Positions 35,354-46,681 of a stretch of DNA of 64,000 bases are shown piece after piece. The translations under genes were made by a program, and so were the position numbers. The first letter of the stretch is position 1, and every line of letters begins with the position of its first letter. The DNA is from Actinophytocola oryzae (GTDB taxonomy: Bacteria > Actinomycetota > Actinomycetes > Mycobacteriales > Pseudonocardiaceae): contig NZ_SOCP01000004.1 of assembly GCF_004364325.1 (NCBI RefSeq), forward strand, positions 372,001 to 436,000. The letters are read 5' to 3'. The notes beneath the pieces are model-generated. The model ran no database searches. It was given only the letters and a program-made list of their open reading frames with translations, and was not told the DNA's origin.

Positions 35354-36388
35354 TCAGGAAACACGCTGGCGGGTCCAGAGCACGTCGAGTGGACCGGGCA
35401 GCCGCAGCCGCCAGCCGTGCGGCGCGGGCCGCCAACCGGGGGAGGGCCGCAGGTCGGGCATGCGTGCGAACAGCTCGTCGAGTGCGGTGCGGGCGAGCGC
35501 GATGACCATCGAGTACGCGGGGCAGTGGTGTGGCCCGACACCGAAGCCGAGGTGTGGCCGCACCTTGCGGCTCACGTCGAACCGGTCGGCTCCCGCGAAC
35601 ACGGACTCGTCCCGGTTGGCCGACGCGACCGCGACGGCCAGTGACGCACCGGCCGGGAGGTCCGCGCCGCCCAGCGATACCGGGCAGGTCGTGCGGCGGT
35701 CGAGCACACCGATCAGCCCGCCCCACCGCAGCGCCTCGTACACGGCCGCGCCGAGCAGCGGCCGGTTCGCCCGCACGGCCGCCAGCTGCTCGGGGTCGGT
35801 CCACAGCGCGGTCAGCGTCCACGCCGCGAGCCATCCCGGCTCCAGGACGCTGACGGCGAGGGTCTTCAGCAGCGGCACGGGATCGGTGTCGGCGTGCACG
35901 AGCCGCGCGACCAGTGAGCCTGCGGGCCGGCACCGCAGCCGCTCGACGATCGCCTCCGCCTCGGCGGACGTGTCGGCGTCCGGGTCGTCCGCGAGCGTCG
36001 TGCCCCAGCGCAGCAGCGTCTCCGCGCAGCTGAGGCCGAGACCGAGCATCGTGGCACCCGCGACCGCGGCGACCGGCTCGAAGTACTCGCTCGTCAGCTC
36101 CGCCCAGCCCGTCGCGAACATGTCGTCGGCTGCCTTGCGGGCGATCGGGCGTGTGACGGTGTCGACCTCGTCCGGCATCAGGCCGGGTTCGTAGGCCTGG
36201 CGGAACACCTCGCGCAGGTCGGCGTGGTCGTTGGCGAAGCGCGCCGGGTCGGACAGGACCGTCATGGCGTCGCGCCACCCGGTGACCAGCCACTGCCCGG
36301 TTTCGGGCAGGAAGCTGACCGGCGCGCCCGCACGCAGGCGCGCGTAGGCGGCGTGGGGGTCGGCGTCCAGCTCGGTCAGGGTGCTCAT
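35354..36388 (-). CDS. Cytochrome P450 with atypical I-helix
   Basis: A 344-residue, rather short bacterial P450 (usual length about 400). The haem loop LGFGVGPHHCPAY holds the Cys ligand, and the K-helix ExxR is EALR in VYEALRWGG. The I-helix, normally AGxxT, reads LAVSVLEPGWLAAWTL and lacks the acid-alcohol pair used for O2 protonation. It may therefore be a peroxygenase-like or non-monooxygenase P450 (inference). ATG at 36388 is chosen because it gives the family start; a palindrome lies directly upstream. Confidence 0.86.
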   Translation of the reverse strand: MSTLTELDADPHAAYARLRAGAPVSFLPETGQWLVTGWRDAMTVLSDPARFANDHADLREVFRQAYEPGLMPDEVDTVTRPIARKAADDMFATGWAELTSEYFEPVAAVAGATMLGLGLSCAETLLRWGTTLADDPDADTSAEAEAIVERLRCRPAGSLVARLVHADTDPVPLLKTLAVSVLEPGWLAAWTLTALWTDPEQLAAVRANRPLLGAAVYEALRWGGLIGVLDRRTTCPVSLGGADLPAGASLAVAVASANRDESVFAGADRFDVSRKVRPHLGFGVGPHHCPAYSMVIALARTALDELFARMPDLRPSPGWRPAPHGWRLRLPGPLDVLWTRQRVS

Positions 36389-36391
36389 CGG

Positions 36392-36414
36392 TGTTGACAC
36401 TAAGAGTGACAACA
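36392..36414. promoter_or_regulatory. Palindromic operator at the P450 start
   Basis: Arms TGTTGACACT and AGTGACAACA are symmetric at 9 of 10 positions around three bases. The site begins three bases upstream of the P450 ATG and matches the TGACAC-type half-sites common for TetR regulators. No TetR gene is adjacent, so its regulator is elsewhere. Confidence 0.65.
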
Positions 36415-36480
36415 TCAGCTCAGCGGGTCACGGCCCCATTCGCCGCCGACGAGATGCGATATCGAGACATCCGGGCCGTG

Positions 36481-36717
36481 TCAGGCCACGTCGTGCTCGG
36501 GTGGAGTGACATTCAGGACGGTCGCGAGCGGGATCAGGCTCACTGTCTGTCGCCGTCTGCCGTCTGCCATCCGGATACCGACCCACTTCTCGCCGGTGAT
36601 CGGGTCCCGTTCGAGCGGACCGACGACCTCGCCGATGCGGAACCGCTCGCCGTGCTCGTCGCGCAGGAGGAATGTCACCTTCGAGCCGCGCATCGGACTC
36701 GACTTCGCCTTCGACAC
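36481..36717 (-). CDS. Small hypothetical protein (beta-rich)
   Basis: A 78-residue protein: KVTFLLRDEHGERFRIGEVV, then ITGEKWVGIRMADGRRRQTV and VLNVTPPEHDVA. Alternating hydrophobic strands and glycine turns suggest a small SH3-like barrel. Start GTG at 36717 has GAGGTGAG nine bases upstream. It lies between the P450 gene and the divergent lipoprotein gene; no family recognised. Confidence 0.6.
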   Translation of the reverse strand: MSKAKSSPMRGSKVTFLLRDEHGERFRIGEVVGPLERDPITGEKWVGIRMADGRRRQTVSLIPLATVLNVTPPEHDVA

Positions 36718-36823
36718 CGTCGCTCACCTCATTTTGGCCGGGGGGACACCGAAATCGGAGTTCCCCAAACTCGGCGGCTTATGCACTGACCAACAGCTAA
36801 CCGGTTGAGGCACACTTACCGGT

Positions 36824-37879
36824 GTGCGTCTGCTCTCGATCATCGCCGTGCTCCTGCTCGTCGCAGGCTGCTCCACCGAGGAACCGGCCAAGGCCCAGTT
36901 CACGAAGGTGACCGTGCCCGGTGTCCCGGCCCGTCTCGCGGCCCAGGGCGACCAGCTCGTCGTCGCCACCCGGGTGGCGGGCAAGCCCGCCATGGTGCGT
37001 TACCGGGCCGGAAAGGTGACCGAGGTCGCGCTCACTCCGACGACGGGCTACGGCGCCGAGGCGCTCTGGTACTCGCTCTCCGCCGACGCCGACCAGCTGC
37101 TCGCGATCGGCGGGAAGACGGGCGGTGCGCACGGCAACGTCCGCTGGAGCGTCTGGCGCACCACCCCCGACGGCGGCCTCGCCGAGCAGCCCCAACCGTT
37201 CTCGACCTTCGGCGGCCTCGGCGGCGGCGCGCTCATCGACGGCGTGCTGCCCACGAAGGGCGGCCCGCTGCTCGTCGGCACCTGGCAGAGCCACAGCGCG
37301 GGGGCCGACGTGATGCTGTGGGCGACGGACGGCACCTACTGGAACCGTCAGGACGTGGCTGGCACACCCCTGGAAAGCACTAGTGCGTCGCTGAAGTTCC
37401 CGGAGTCGGCGGCCGCGCACGGCGCGGACGTGGTGATCGCCGGCTGGGTGGTCGACAAGGGCAGGCAGCGGCCGGTCGTGTGGACCCTGCGTGACGGCGT
37501 CGCGACTCTCGCACCGCTGCCGGACGGCGGCCGCAACGGCACCGCCATCACCGTGAGCTGCGCGGACACCTGCTCGATCGCGGGCAGGGTGGACGGCAAA
37601 CTGGCACTGTGGCGGCAGGACGGTAACAGCTGGCGACGACGTTCCGACGTACCCGTGGTGACCGTCGGCGATCGTGACCGGCCTGTCCCACCGGTCGGTG
37701 ACACCCTGGTGTACTCCGATCGGGGGAATGTCCACGTTGCTACCCTCGGTGGCGACGATCGTGCCGCGGCCGGCCCCACGGGGGTGGTCACGGCGGTCAC
37801 ACGGGTCGGCGACACCACCTACGTGCTGGCGGGACCCGACGACGACAAACAAACTCTGTGGCGCGCCGACCCGGGCTGA
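36824..37879 (+). CDS. Putative lipoprotein with beta-propeller-like repeats
   Basis: A 351-residue exported lipoprotein: signal peptide MRLLSIIAVLLLVAGC with the lipobox VAGC (Cys16). The mature part has repeated strands such as GDQLVVATRVAGK, DQLLAIGGKTGG, ADVMLWATDGTYWNR and GKLALWRQDGNSW, a pattern like beta-propeller blades. No enzymatic motif. Start is GTG at 36824. It lies about 200 bases upstream of metH, in the same direction; whether they share function is unknown. Confidence 0.82.
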   Translation: MRLLSIIAVLLLVAGCSTEEPAKAQFTKVTVPGVPARLAAQGDQLVVATRVAGKPAMVRYRAGKVTEVALTPTTGYGAEALWYSLSADADQLLAIGGKTGGAHGNVRWSVWRTTPDGGLAEQPQPFSTFGGLGGGALIDGVLPTKGGPLLVGTWQSHSAGADVMLWATDGTYWNRQDVAGTPLESTSASLKFPESAAAHGADVVIAGWVVDKGRQRPVVWTLRDGVATLAPLPDGGRNGTAITVSCADTCSIAGRVDGKLALWRQDGNSWRRRSDVPVVTVGDRDRPVPPVGDTLVYSDRGNVHVATLGGDDRAAAGPTGVVTAVTRVGDTTYVLAGPDDDKQTLWRADPG

Positions 37880-37985
37880 CCGCTCGACGGCGCGTCGGCC
37901 CGGGCGCCGGTACAGGATCGGTCGACCTTCCCACGAAGTGACCACGGTCGCGGTGGCGAAGCCGGCTCGGTAAAGTCACGCTTGG

Positions 37986-38075
37986 GTCGAGAGGCGCTGC
38001 AACGGACTGGGGTCCGCCACGCTCGGCCCGGTCGAACCTTGTCTCGAAGGGCGCCTCCCACTCAACACGGGAGGC
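37986..38075 (+). ncRNA. SAH riboswitch-like leader of metH
   Basis: GAGGCGCTGCAAC (37991-38003), GTCCGCCACGCTCGG (38012-38026) and AAGGGCGCCTC (38047-38057) follow the order and core of the S-adenosylhomocysteine riboswitch. P1 is GAGGCGC (37991-37997) with GCGCCTC (38051-38057), perfect 7 bp. Alternatively GCCTCCC (38053-38059) pairs perfectly with GGGAGGC (38069-38075), which contains the metH Shine-Dalgarno. The two helices share 38053-38057 and exclude each other, so SAH binding that stabilises P1 would free the ribosome-binding site: an ON switch. Confidence 0.78.
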
Positions 38076-38078
38076 CGC

Positions 38079-41687
<3,609 letters not shown>

Positions 41688-41692
41688 GGCCT

Positions 41693-41723
41693 CGGGTCGG
41701 ACAGGCGCCGCCTGTCCGACCCG
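41693..41723. terminator. Bidirectional terminator between metH and quinone oxidoreductase
   Basis: A perfect 14-bp stem CGGGTCGGACAGGC / GCCTGTCCGACCCG with a three-base loop, six bases after the metH stop and eight before the convergent gene's stop. Confidence 0.87.
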
Positions 41724-41730
41724 TTGTCGT

Positions 41731-42624
41731 TCACGGACGCAGCGACAGGACGGCCTTGCCGGTCACCTGCCTACCGCGCAGGGCCTTCGCGGCCTCGGCA
41801 TAGTCCGACAGGTCGCCCTGCCAGCCGATCTCCACCGCGAGGCGACCCGCGGCCAGGTGGGCCACCAGCTCCGCCAGGTCCGCACCGGCCGTCCGCGTGT
41901 CGATGAGGAACGACGTGAGGGACTTCGGCGGGCCGACCGTCGAGTAGGGCTGGAACACCGCGGGTTCCCCGCTGCTCCACCCGATGCTCTGGATGGTCCC
42001 GCCCGGTGCCAGGAGTTCCCACGCGGCGGCGAGCTGTGGGCCGCCCACGTTGTCGATCACCACGTCCACCGGGGTGGTCAGACCCGCCAGCCCCACGACC
42101 ACCTGGTCGGCGGTCAGACCCCGGCCGCGGGCGGCCGAGCCGACCGACGCGGTCACGGTGGCTCCCGCGAGCGACGCCAGGGCCACGGCGAACCGGCCCA
42201 CCCCACCGGACGCACCCGTCACCAACACCCGGCTGCCCGGCCCGACACCCGCGGCACGCAACGACTGCAGCGCCGCCAGCCCCGCCACCGGCAGTGCCGC
42301 CGCGCGGGCCAGGTCCACCTCGTCGGGCACCAGCGCCAGTGCCGTCGGTGCGACCACCACGCGGGAGGCGAACGCCCCCGCCGTCAGGGCGACGACACGG
42401 GAGCCGACCGGCGGGCCGCCTTCGCTGGTGCTGACCACGAGCCCGGCCACGTCCGACCCCAGCGCGGCCCCCGGGGGCACCCGCCCCGAGCGGGCGTCGT
42501 TGAGGTCTCCCAGGTTGAGCGCCGCGAAGTGCGCGTCGACCACGACGCCACCGTCGACGGCGGGAGCTTCCGTCAGCCGCACCCCGTCCGGCTGGGTGGG
42601 GTCGACGACCAGAGCGCGAGTCAT
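41731..42624 (-). CDS. Zinc-binding dehydrogenase / quinone oxidoreductase-like protein
   Basis: A 297-residue MDR-superfamily oxidoreductase, shorter than usual (about 320). It has the GroES-like start (DAHFAALNLGDLNDARSG, LGSDVAGLVV) and the NADPH Rossmann motif VLVTGASGGVGRFAVALA (~135). Zinc ligands are absent, as in quinone oxidoreductases. It reduces an enone or quinone with NADPH; substrate unknown. Start ATG at 42624; monocistronic and convergent with metH. Confidence 0.9.
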   Translation of the reverse strand: MTRALVVDPTQPDGVRLTEAPAVDGGVVVDAHFAALNLGDLNDARSGRVPPGAALGSDVAGLVVSTSEGGPPVGSRVVALTAGAFASRVVVAPTALALVPDEVDLARAAALPVAGLAALQSLRAAGVGPGSRVLVTGASGGVGRFAVALASLAGATVTASVGSAARGRGLTADQVVVGLAGLTTPVDVVIDNVGGPQLAAAWELLAPGGTIQSIGWSSGEPAVFQPYSTVGPPKSLTSFLIDTRTAGADLAELVAHLAAGRLAVEIGWQGDLSDYAEAAKALRGRQVTGKAVLSLRP

Positions 42625-42894
42625 GATCCCCAGTCAACACGCTCGCCGCGGTCCCGGCGGGGGGACCGGCAACCGCGGCGAGCTTTTTGAGAGCGCCGGC
42701 CGGAGTCTGGGGGGAACGTCCGGCCGGCGTTTCCGGTCGCGCGCAGGGCGAACCAGTCCACATCAGCTGTGCCCTGGGGGGTGACACCTGCCGGGAAGTC
42801 CCGGTCCGGCCCTGATATCCGCTGCGACCAACCCGTACAACGGCCTGTCACTCCGCCACGTTCCACGGCCGATAGTGGGTTCCGTCACGTTCCG
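42625..42894. other. Intergenic region upstream of the quinone oxidoreductase
   Basis: No coding pattern. The repeated direct element GTTCCGTCAC (42880-42889 and just before) and the TTTTTGAGAG stretch near 42684 are the only notable sequences. The promoter of the oxidoreductase must lie at its left end. Confidence 0.3.
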
Positions 42895-43100
42895 TCACAG
42901 GAATACGGCTCGCATCCTGCGTTCCGTTTCCTCGTCCGCCGGAGTGTAGGCGGTCATCCGCAGCTGGGAATGGCGGCCAAGCCACAGGTAGGGGAGCCGA
43001 AGTCGAGGACGCCGAGCTCGTGGTGCCAGAAACGTTTCGTCAGGTTCCGCATTGGTCTGACCTCGTGGCGCCGCCACCGTGCGTCGAACGCCGTGCTGCT
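42895..43100 (-). pseudogene. C-terminal remnant of an MmyB-like XRE regulator
   Basis: One frame reads RWRRHEVRPMRNLTKRFWHH, then ELGVLDFG, and the next frame continues LPYLWLGRHSQLRMTAYTPA, DEETERRMRAVF and a stop at 42895. Joined by one frameshift near 43015, this is the end of the MmyB-like ligand domain (WxxH-VR...KRF-HP-xG-L...L-VYTP). The HTH and the rest are missing. Confidence 0.62.
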
Positions 43101-43257
43101 CGTGCTCGTCCGGGGCTGGCCGCCTTCACCGCCCCCGACCCACGCCGGGCGGCCTCGTGACGGTGTCCCCTCGGTCCGCCATAAGGGTGAAGAACCGGGA
43201 GCCGGCCTTCTTCTCCTGGCTATCCTCGTAAGTGGGGGACAGCTAGGGGGAACGACC

Positions 43258-44577
43258 ATGGGGGAACTCGGACGTGGTCGGCCGGGACTGGTAGCGCGCT
43301 GGTGTCTGTGGCGGCTTCCGCGCCGCGTGCTGCTGGTGGTTCTGGCCGTGCACATCGCCGCTGCCGGAAGTGTGCTGGGAACCGCGTGGCTGTTCCCGGC
43401 ACACCGGCACCACTGGATCATCGCTGCCGCGCTGGTGGGACTCGCCGCGGTGCATCTCGAGTGGTCGCGCAGGCTCGGGCCGCCGTGTCCGGGCGAGCGC
43501 GCCGTTCCGTACACCGACCTCAAGACGGTGTGGAACGTGGCCGCGGTGCTGCTGGTCCCGCCGCCGCTCGCCGCGCTCGTGGTCGTCATGACGCACGCGT
43601 ACGGCTACCTGCGGGTGCACCGGCAGGACGACAGGAGAGCGCACCGCTGGGTGTACACGTGCTCGACGGTGGTGCTCGCGTCACAGGCCGCCGGGCTCGT
43701 CCTCGCGATGGGCACCGACACCTATCCGGGGATTCCCGGGCCCGGACAGTTCGAGGCATGGCTGGTGGTGTTCGCCGCCGTCGTGGTCCGCTGGGCCGTC
43801 GACTACCTGCTGGTGGTCACCGTGTCGGCGTTGGTGCGCGGGTCGTTCGCCCACGTGGTCACTCGGATGGGTGAACAGGTCAACGAGGCGGCAGCCGGCG
43901 CGCTGGCCGTCGTCGTCGCCGTGCTGCTGGAGAACGGCTACGTGGTGCTGCTGGGGTGCGTGTACCTGGTGGTCGGCGTGCTGCAGCAGACGTCCTACTA
44001 CCACCACTGGAAACGGGAGCGGCCGTTCGACCCGCTGACCCGCGTGTACTCGCGGGCGTCGTTCATCGAGCAGGCGAGGCGGATCCTGGCCCGCTCGGAG
44101 ACCGTCGGCTGTCTGCTGCTGGACCTGGACTACTTCAAGCGGATCAACGACACGCACGGCCACAACGTCGGCGACCAGGCGCTCGTGGCGGTGGCGGAGG
44201 CGATCAGGCAGGAGGTCCGCAAGGGCAGGGACGTCCCGGCCCGCTGGGGCGGCGAGGAGTTCGTCGTGCTGGTGCCGGAGGTGACGATGGACTCGCTCAC
44301 CAGGATCGCGGAGCGTGTTCGGCTGCGGGTGCGTGCCACCGAGGTGGTGTACATCCGCAGGGACTCGGCCGCCGAGGACACGAGCACGTGCACCGTCCGG
44401 ATGACGGCCTCGATCGGCGTAGCGCTGCGGAGCGCCCAGGACGAGAACCTGCTGGACCTGGTGGAACGTGCCGACCGGTTGATGTACGCGGCGAAGGCCG
44501 CAGGCCGCGACCAGGTGTGCTCGACCCTTCCGCCACAGCGGACGTCACCGGTGACGGACTACGCCGGCGACAGGTGA
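43258..44577 (+). CDS. Membrane diguanylate cyclase (GGDEF)
   Basis: A 439-residue inner-membrane protein. The N-terminal ~250 residues have about six hydrophobic helices (VLLVVLAVHIAAAGSVLG, WIIAAALVGLAAVH, NVAAVLLVPPPLAALVVVM and others). The GGDEF domain (~265-430) carries LLLDLDYFKRINDTHGH and the active-site variant RWGGEEFVVL (~330), which is competent in many cyclases. No EAL domain and no clear RxxD inhibitory site. It should make cyclic di-GMP, a developmental signal in actinomycetes. ATG at 43258 is preceded by GGGGG. Confidence 0.92.
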   Translation: MGELGRGRPGLVARWCLWRLPRRVLLVVLAVHIAAAGSVLGTAWLFPAHRHHWIIAAALVGLAAVHLEWSRRLGPPCPGERAVPYTDLKTVWNVAAVLLVPPPLAALVVVMTHAYGYLRVHRQDDRRAHRWVYTCSTVVLASQAAGLVLAMGTDTYPGIPGPGQFEAWLVVFAAVVVRWAVDYLLVVTVSALVRGSFAHVVTRMGEQVNEAAAGALAVVVAVLLENGYVVLLGCVYLVVGVLQQTSYYHHWKRERPFDPLTRVYSRASFIEQARRILARSETVGCLLLDLDYFKRINDTHGHNVGDQALVAVAEAIRQEVRKGRDVPARWGGEEFVVLVPEVTMDSLTRIAERVRLRVRATEVVYIRRDSAAEDTSTCTVRMTASIGVALRSAQDENLLDLVERADRLMYAAKAAGRDQVCSTLPPQRTSPVTDYAGDR

Positions 44578-44604
44578 CGCGGGCACCATGGCCGTGGTCT
44601 TCCC

Positions 44605-44633
44605 GACCTGGGTGGTGCGGACCCACCCAGGTC
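44605..44633. terminator. Bidirectional terminator after the diguanylate cyclase
   Basis: Perfect 11-bp stem GACCTGGGTGG / CCACCCAGGTC with a seven-base loop, between the convergent stops at 44577 and 44635. Confidence 0.83.
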
Positions 44634-44634
44634 G

Positions 44635-44964
44635 TCACCCGCCGAACCGCTCCGCCATCTCACGCAGCCGCAGCACGGCCAGGTCCAGGTCCTCCCCGCT
44701 GACGGCCATCCCCGCCCCGCGCAACTTCTCGATCTGGTCGGCCAGCTCGAGGTACTGCCGGTGCGCGTGGTCCCGGCAGGGCAGGCACGTGACGCTCTCC
44801 GGGCGCGTGGAGGTCATCGCCCTGCCCGCCTGGATCCCACAGCCGGTGGTGACGATCCCCGGCGCGTCCGGGACCGCCCCCAGCACCGACGAGAGCGCGC
44901 CTCGGAAGTCGGCCCGGGCCTCGACGACCCTGCGGTCGACGTGGATGTGTGGATCGGCGTCCAT
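44635..44964 (-). CDS. Hypothetical protein with CxxC motif
   Basis: A 109-residue soluble protein. A CLPC motif lies at about 61-64 with an HAH just after (DHAHRQY), possible metal ligands, and the C-terminus is helical (LADQIEKLRGAGMAVSGEDL). No family recognised. It is followed by the terminator at 44605 and preceded after 18 bases by the small gene at 44983. Confidence 0.62.
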   Translation of the reverse strand: MDADPHIHVDRRVVEARADFRGALSSVLGAVPDAPGIVTTGCGIQAGRAMTSTRPESVTCLPCRDHAHRQYLELADQIEKLRGAGMAVSGEDLDLAVLRLREMAERFGG

Positions 44965-44982
44965 CCGTGCCTCCTTGCCGCG

Positions 44983-45168
44983 TCAGGGCTGCGGCTCGAC
45001 GAAGTAACCCGCGACGTCGAACACCACGTCGACGTGGCCCGCGTTGTTGGCGAAGTTGATCGTCCTGGCCTGGATGTCCGGGTGGTTCTCGTACCCGATG
45101 CCCGCGTTCACGGCGTTGACCGCGACCTGACCGGGCACGGCGACCGCGATGACAGCGAGTTTTCTCAT
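44983..45168 (-). CDS. Small protein, probable remnant of a secreted repeat protein
   Basis: Sixty-one residues: MRKLAVIAVAVPGQVAVNAV then INFANNAGHVDVVFDVAGYF. The second part matches the terminal motif (NNAG-VDVxxDVxGYY) of large secreted actinobacterial proteins, whose main body is missing. GGGGAA lies upstream of the ATG, so it can be translated. Either a leftover after deletion or a genuine small protein. Confidence 0.45.
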   Translation of the reverse strand: MRKLAVIAVAVPGQVAVNAVNAGIGYENHPDIQARTINFANNAGHVDVVFDVAGYFVEPQP

Positions 45169-45213
45169 TGGTTCCCCAGAAGAATGGCCAAAACCCGAAC
45201 GGGTGACGCGAGC

Positions 45214-46572
45214 CTAGCCGAGGCAGTGAGTGCCCGGCTCGGGCAGCCGGGTGTCGCCGAAGTACCGGACCACGACGTCTCGAGTGCACGCGCTGCGGGT
45301 GGCGGCACCGTGACCCATACCGTCGTAGGTGACGAGCACCGACCCCGGTAGTTGCTCGGCCACGTGCCTGGCTCCCTGGTAGGGGGTGGCCGCGTCGTAC
45401 CGGGAGTTCAGCACCATGACCGGTGGCACGTCGGGCGCGTGCAGTGGTCGTTGCGGGTTCGTGGCGGGCACCGGCGGGTTGACGCACAGGCTCGCGATGT
45501 CGAAGGCGGACGTGTGGAGATCCGGTGCCACGGCACGGGTCCGGGCCGCGAGCCGCGTGGCGTCGGCGTAGGAGCGGGTGTCGTTCCGGTTGTCGGCGCA
45601 CTGCAGGAAGATCGGCAGCGGCGTGGTCCCGCCCTCGGCCGACCGCGTCGCGCTCGCCTCGAGGTCGGCGATCGCGGCGGCCACCGCCGGTAGGTCCGGC
45701 CGGGTCAGCGGCGACACGATGCGGCTGGTGAGTGCCGCGGGGTCGATCCCGTCCGGCAGTGCGCCCTGCTCGGCGCGGTCGTACAGCGTGGCGACGCGGG
45801 CGCGGACGTCGGTGCCGTGCAGCGCACACGCGGCGTCGGCGGCACACCACTCGACGAACCGGTCGAACGACTCCTGCCCGGCGAGCGCGCCGGTCACCGC
45901 GAACCGGTCGGAGCCGACGGTGTGGTCGAACACGCCGTCCAGCACCATCGTCCTGATCCGGTGGGGGAACCGCTCGGCGTACATCTGCCCGACGACGGTG
46001 CCGTAGGACAACGCGTACACGTTCAGCCGGTCCTCGCCGAGCGCTGCCCGCAGCGCGTCGACGTCCCGCGCGACCTGCGTGCTGTCGAGGTGGTCGAACA
46101 CCGGGCCGGTCCGTCGCCGACAGTCCGCGCCCACGGCCGCCTGTGCGTCGAGCAGCTCGTCGAACTCGGCCTGGCTCCTCGGTTCCGGCCGGTCCATGGC
46201 GGCGACGAGCCCGGCGTCGCACAGGACGGGGGAGCTGCGCCGGACGCCTCGCGGGTCGAAGCCGACGACGTCGTAGTGCTCGACGACCTCGGCGGGCAGC
46301 AGCACGTCGAGTATCCGGTCGTCGGTCACGGCGTCGACCCCGGAGCTACCCGGCCCGGCGGGCAGGTACACGACCGTGCCGTGCCGTTCCCCGGTGGCCG
46401 GATGCCGCGCGACGGCCATCCCGAACCTCTCGCCGTCCGGATCGGCCCAGTCGACCGGCACGTCGAGCGTCACGCAGGACACGGCCGCGTTCTCCTGACA
46501 GGCCGTCCACCCGGGCGGCGGGGACGTGAGCACCGAGGCGGCCAGGCACGCGGAAAGCAGACAGATCTTCAT
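45214..46572 (-). CDS. Secreted alpha/beta hydrolase (TAP-like tripeptidyl aminopeptidase)
   Basis: A 452-residue exported hydrolase. Signal peptide MKICLLSACLAASVLTS (1-~20), oxyanion region YLPAGPGSSGVD (~70), nucleophile ALSYGTVVG (~190, Ser in SYG), acid in NSRYDAATPY (~395) and catalytic His in YDGMGHGA (~425), with the TAP C-terminal Cys pair. Such enzymes release N-terminal tripeptides from proteins outside the cell. ATG at 46572 starts the signal peptide. Divergent from the two-component system with a palindrome between. Confidence 0.9.
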   Translation of the reverse strand: MKICLLSACLAASVLTSPPPGWTACQENAAVSCVTLDVPVDWADPDGERFGMAVARHPATGERHGTVVYLPAGPGSSGVDAVTDDRILDVLLPAEVVEHYDVVGFDPRGVRRSSPVLCDAGLVAAMDRPEPRSQAEFDELLDAQAAVGADCRRRTGPVFDHLDSTQVARDVDALRAALGEDRLNVYALSYGTVVGQMYAERFPHRIRTMVLDGVFDHTVGSDRFAVTGALAGQESFDRFVEWCAADAACALHGTDVRARVATLYDRAEQGALPDGIDPAALTSRIVSPLTRPDLPAVAAAIADLEASATRSAEGGTTPLPIFLQCADNRNDTRSYADATRLAARTRAVAPDLHTSAFDIASLCVNPPVPATNPQRPLHAPDVPPVMVLNSRYDAATPYQGARHVAEQLPGSVLVTYDGMGHGAATRSACTRDVVVRYFGDTRLPEPGTHCLG

Positions 46573-46630
46573 GTGCGTCAACACTGGTGGCCTGCGCCGC
46601 CCCGCGCTTCCCACCGCGGGCCAGGAACGA

Positions 46631-46648
46631 CTCCTACCGCGGTAGGAG
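46631..46648. promoter_or_regulatory. 18-bp perfect palindrome upstream of the two-component operon
   Basis: CTCCTACC-GCGG-like perfect palindrome CTCCTACCGCGGTAGGAG, 33 bases before the kinase start, flanked further by AGGAAC and GTTCCT (46623 and 46664). Most likely the binding site of the adjacent LuxR-type response regulator; it also faces the divergent hydrolase gene. Confidence 0.72.
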
Positions 46649-46681
46649 GCGGAGCCGCTCGTCAGTTCCTAGGGTCGGCAT

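Noticed and set aside
37880..38078. Cobalamin riboswitch upstream of metH
   Set aside because: No B12-box (GCCACTG-like) and too short; the core fits the SAH class instead.
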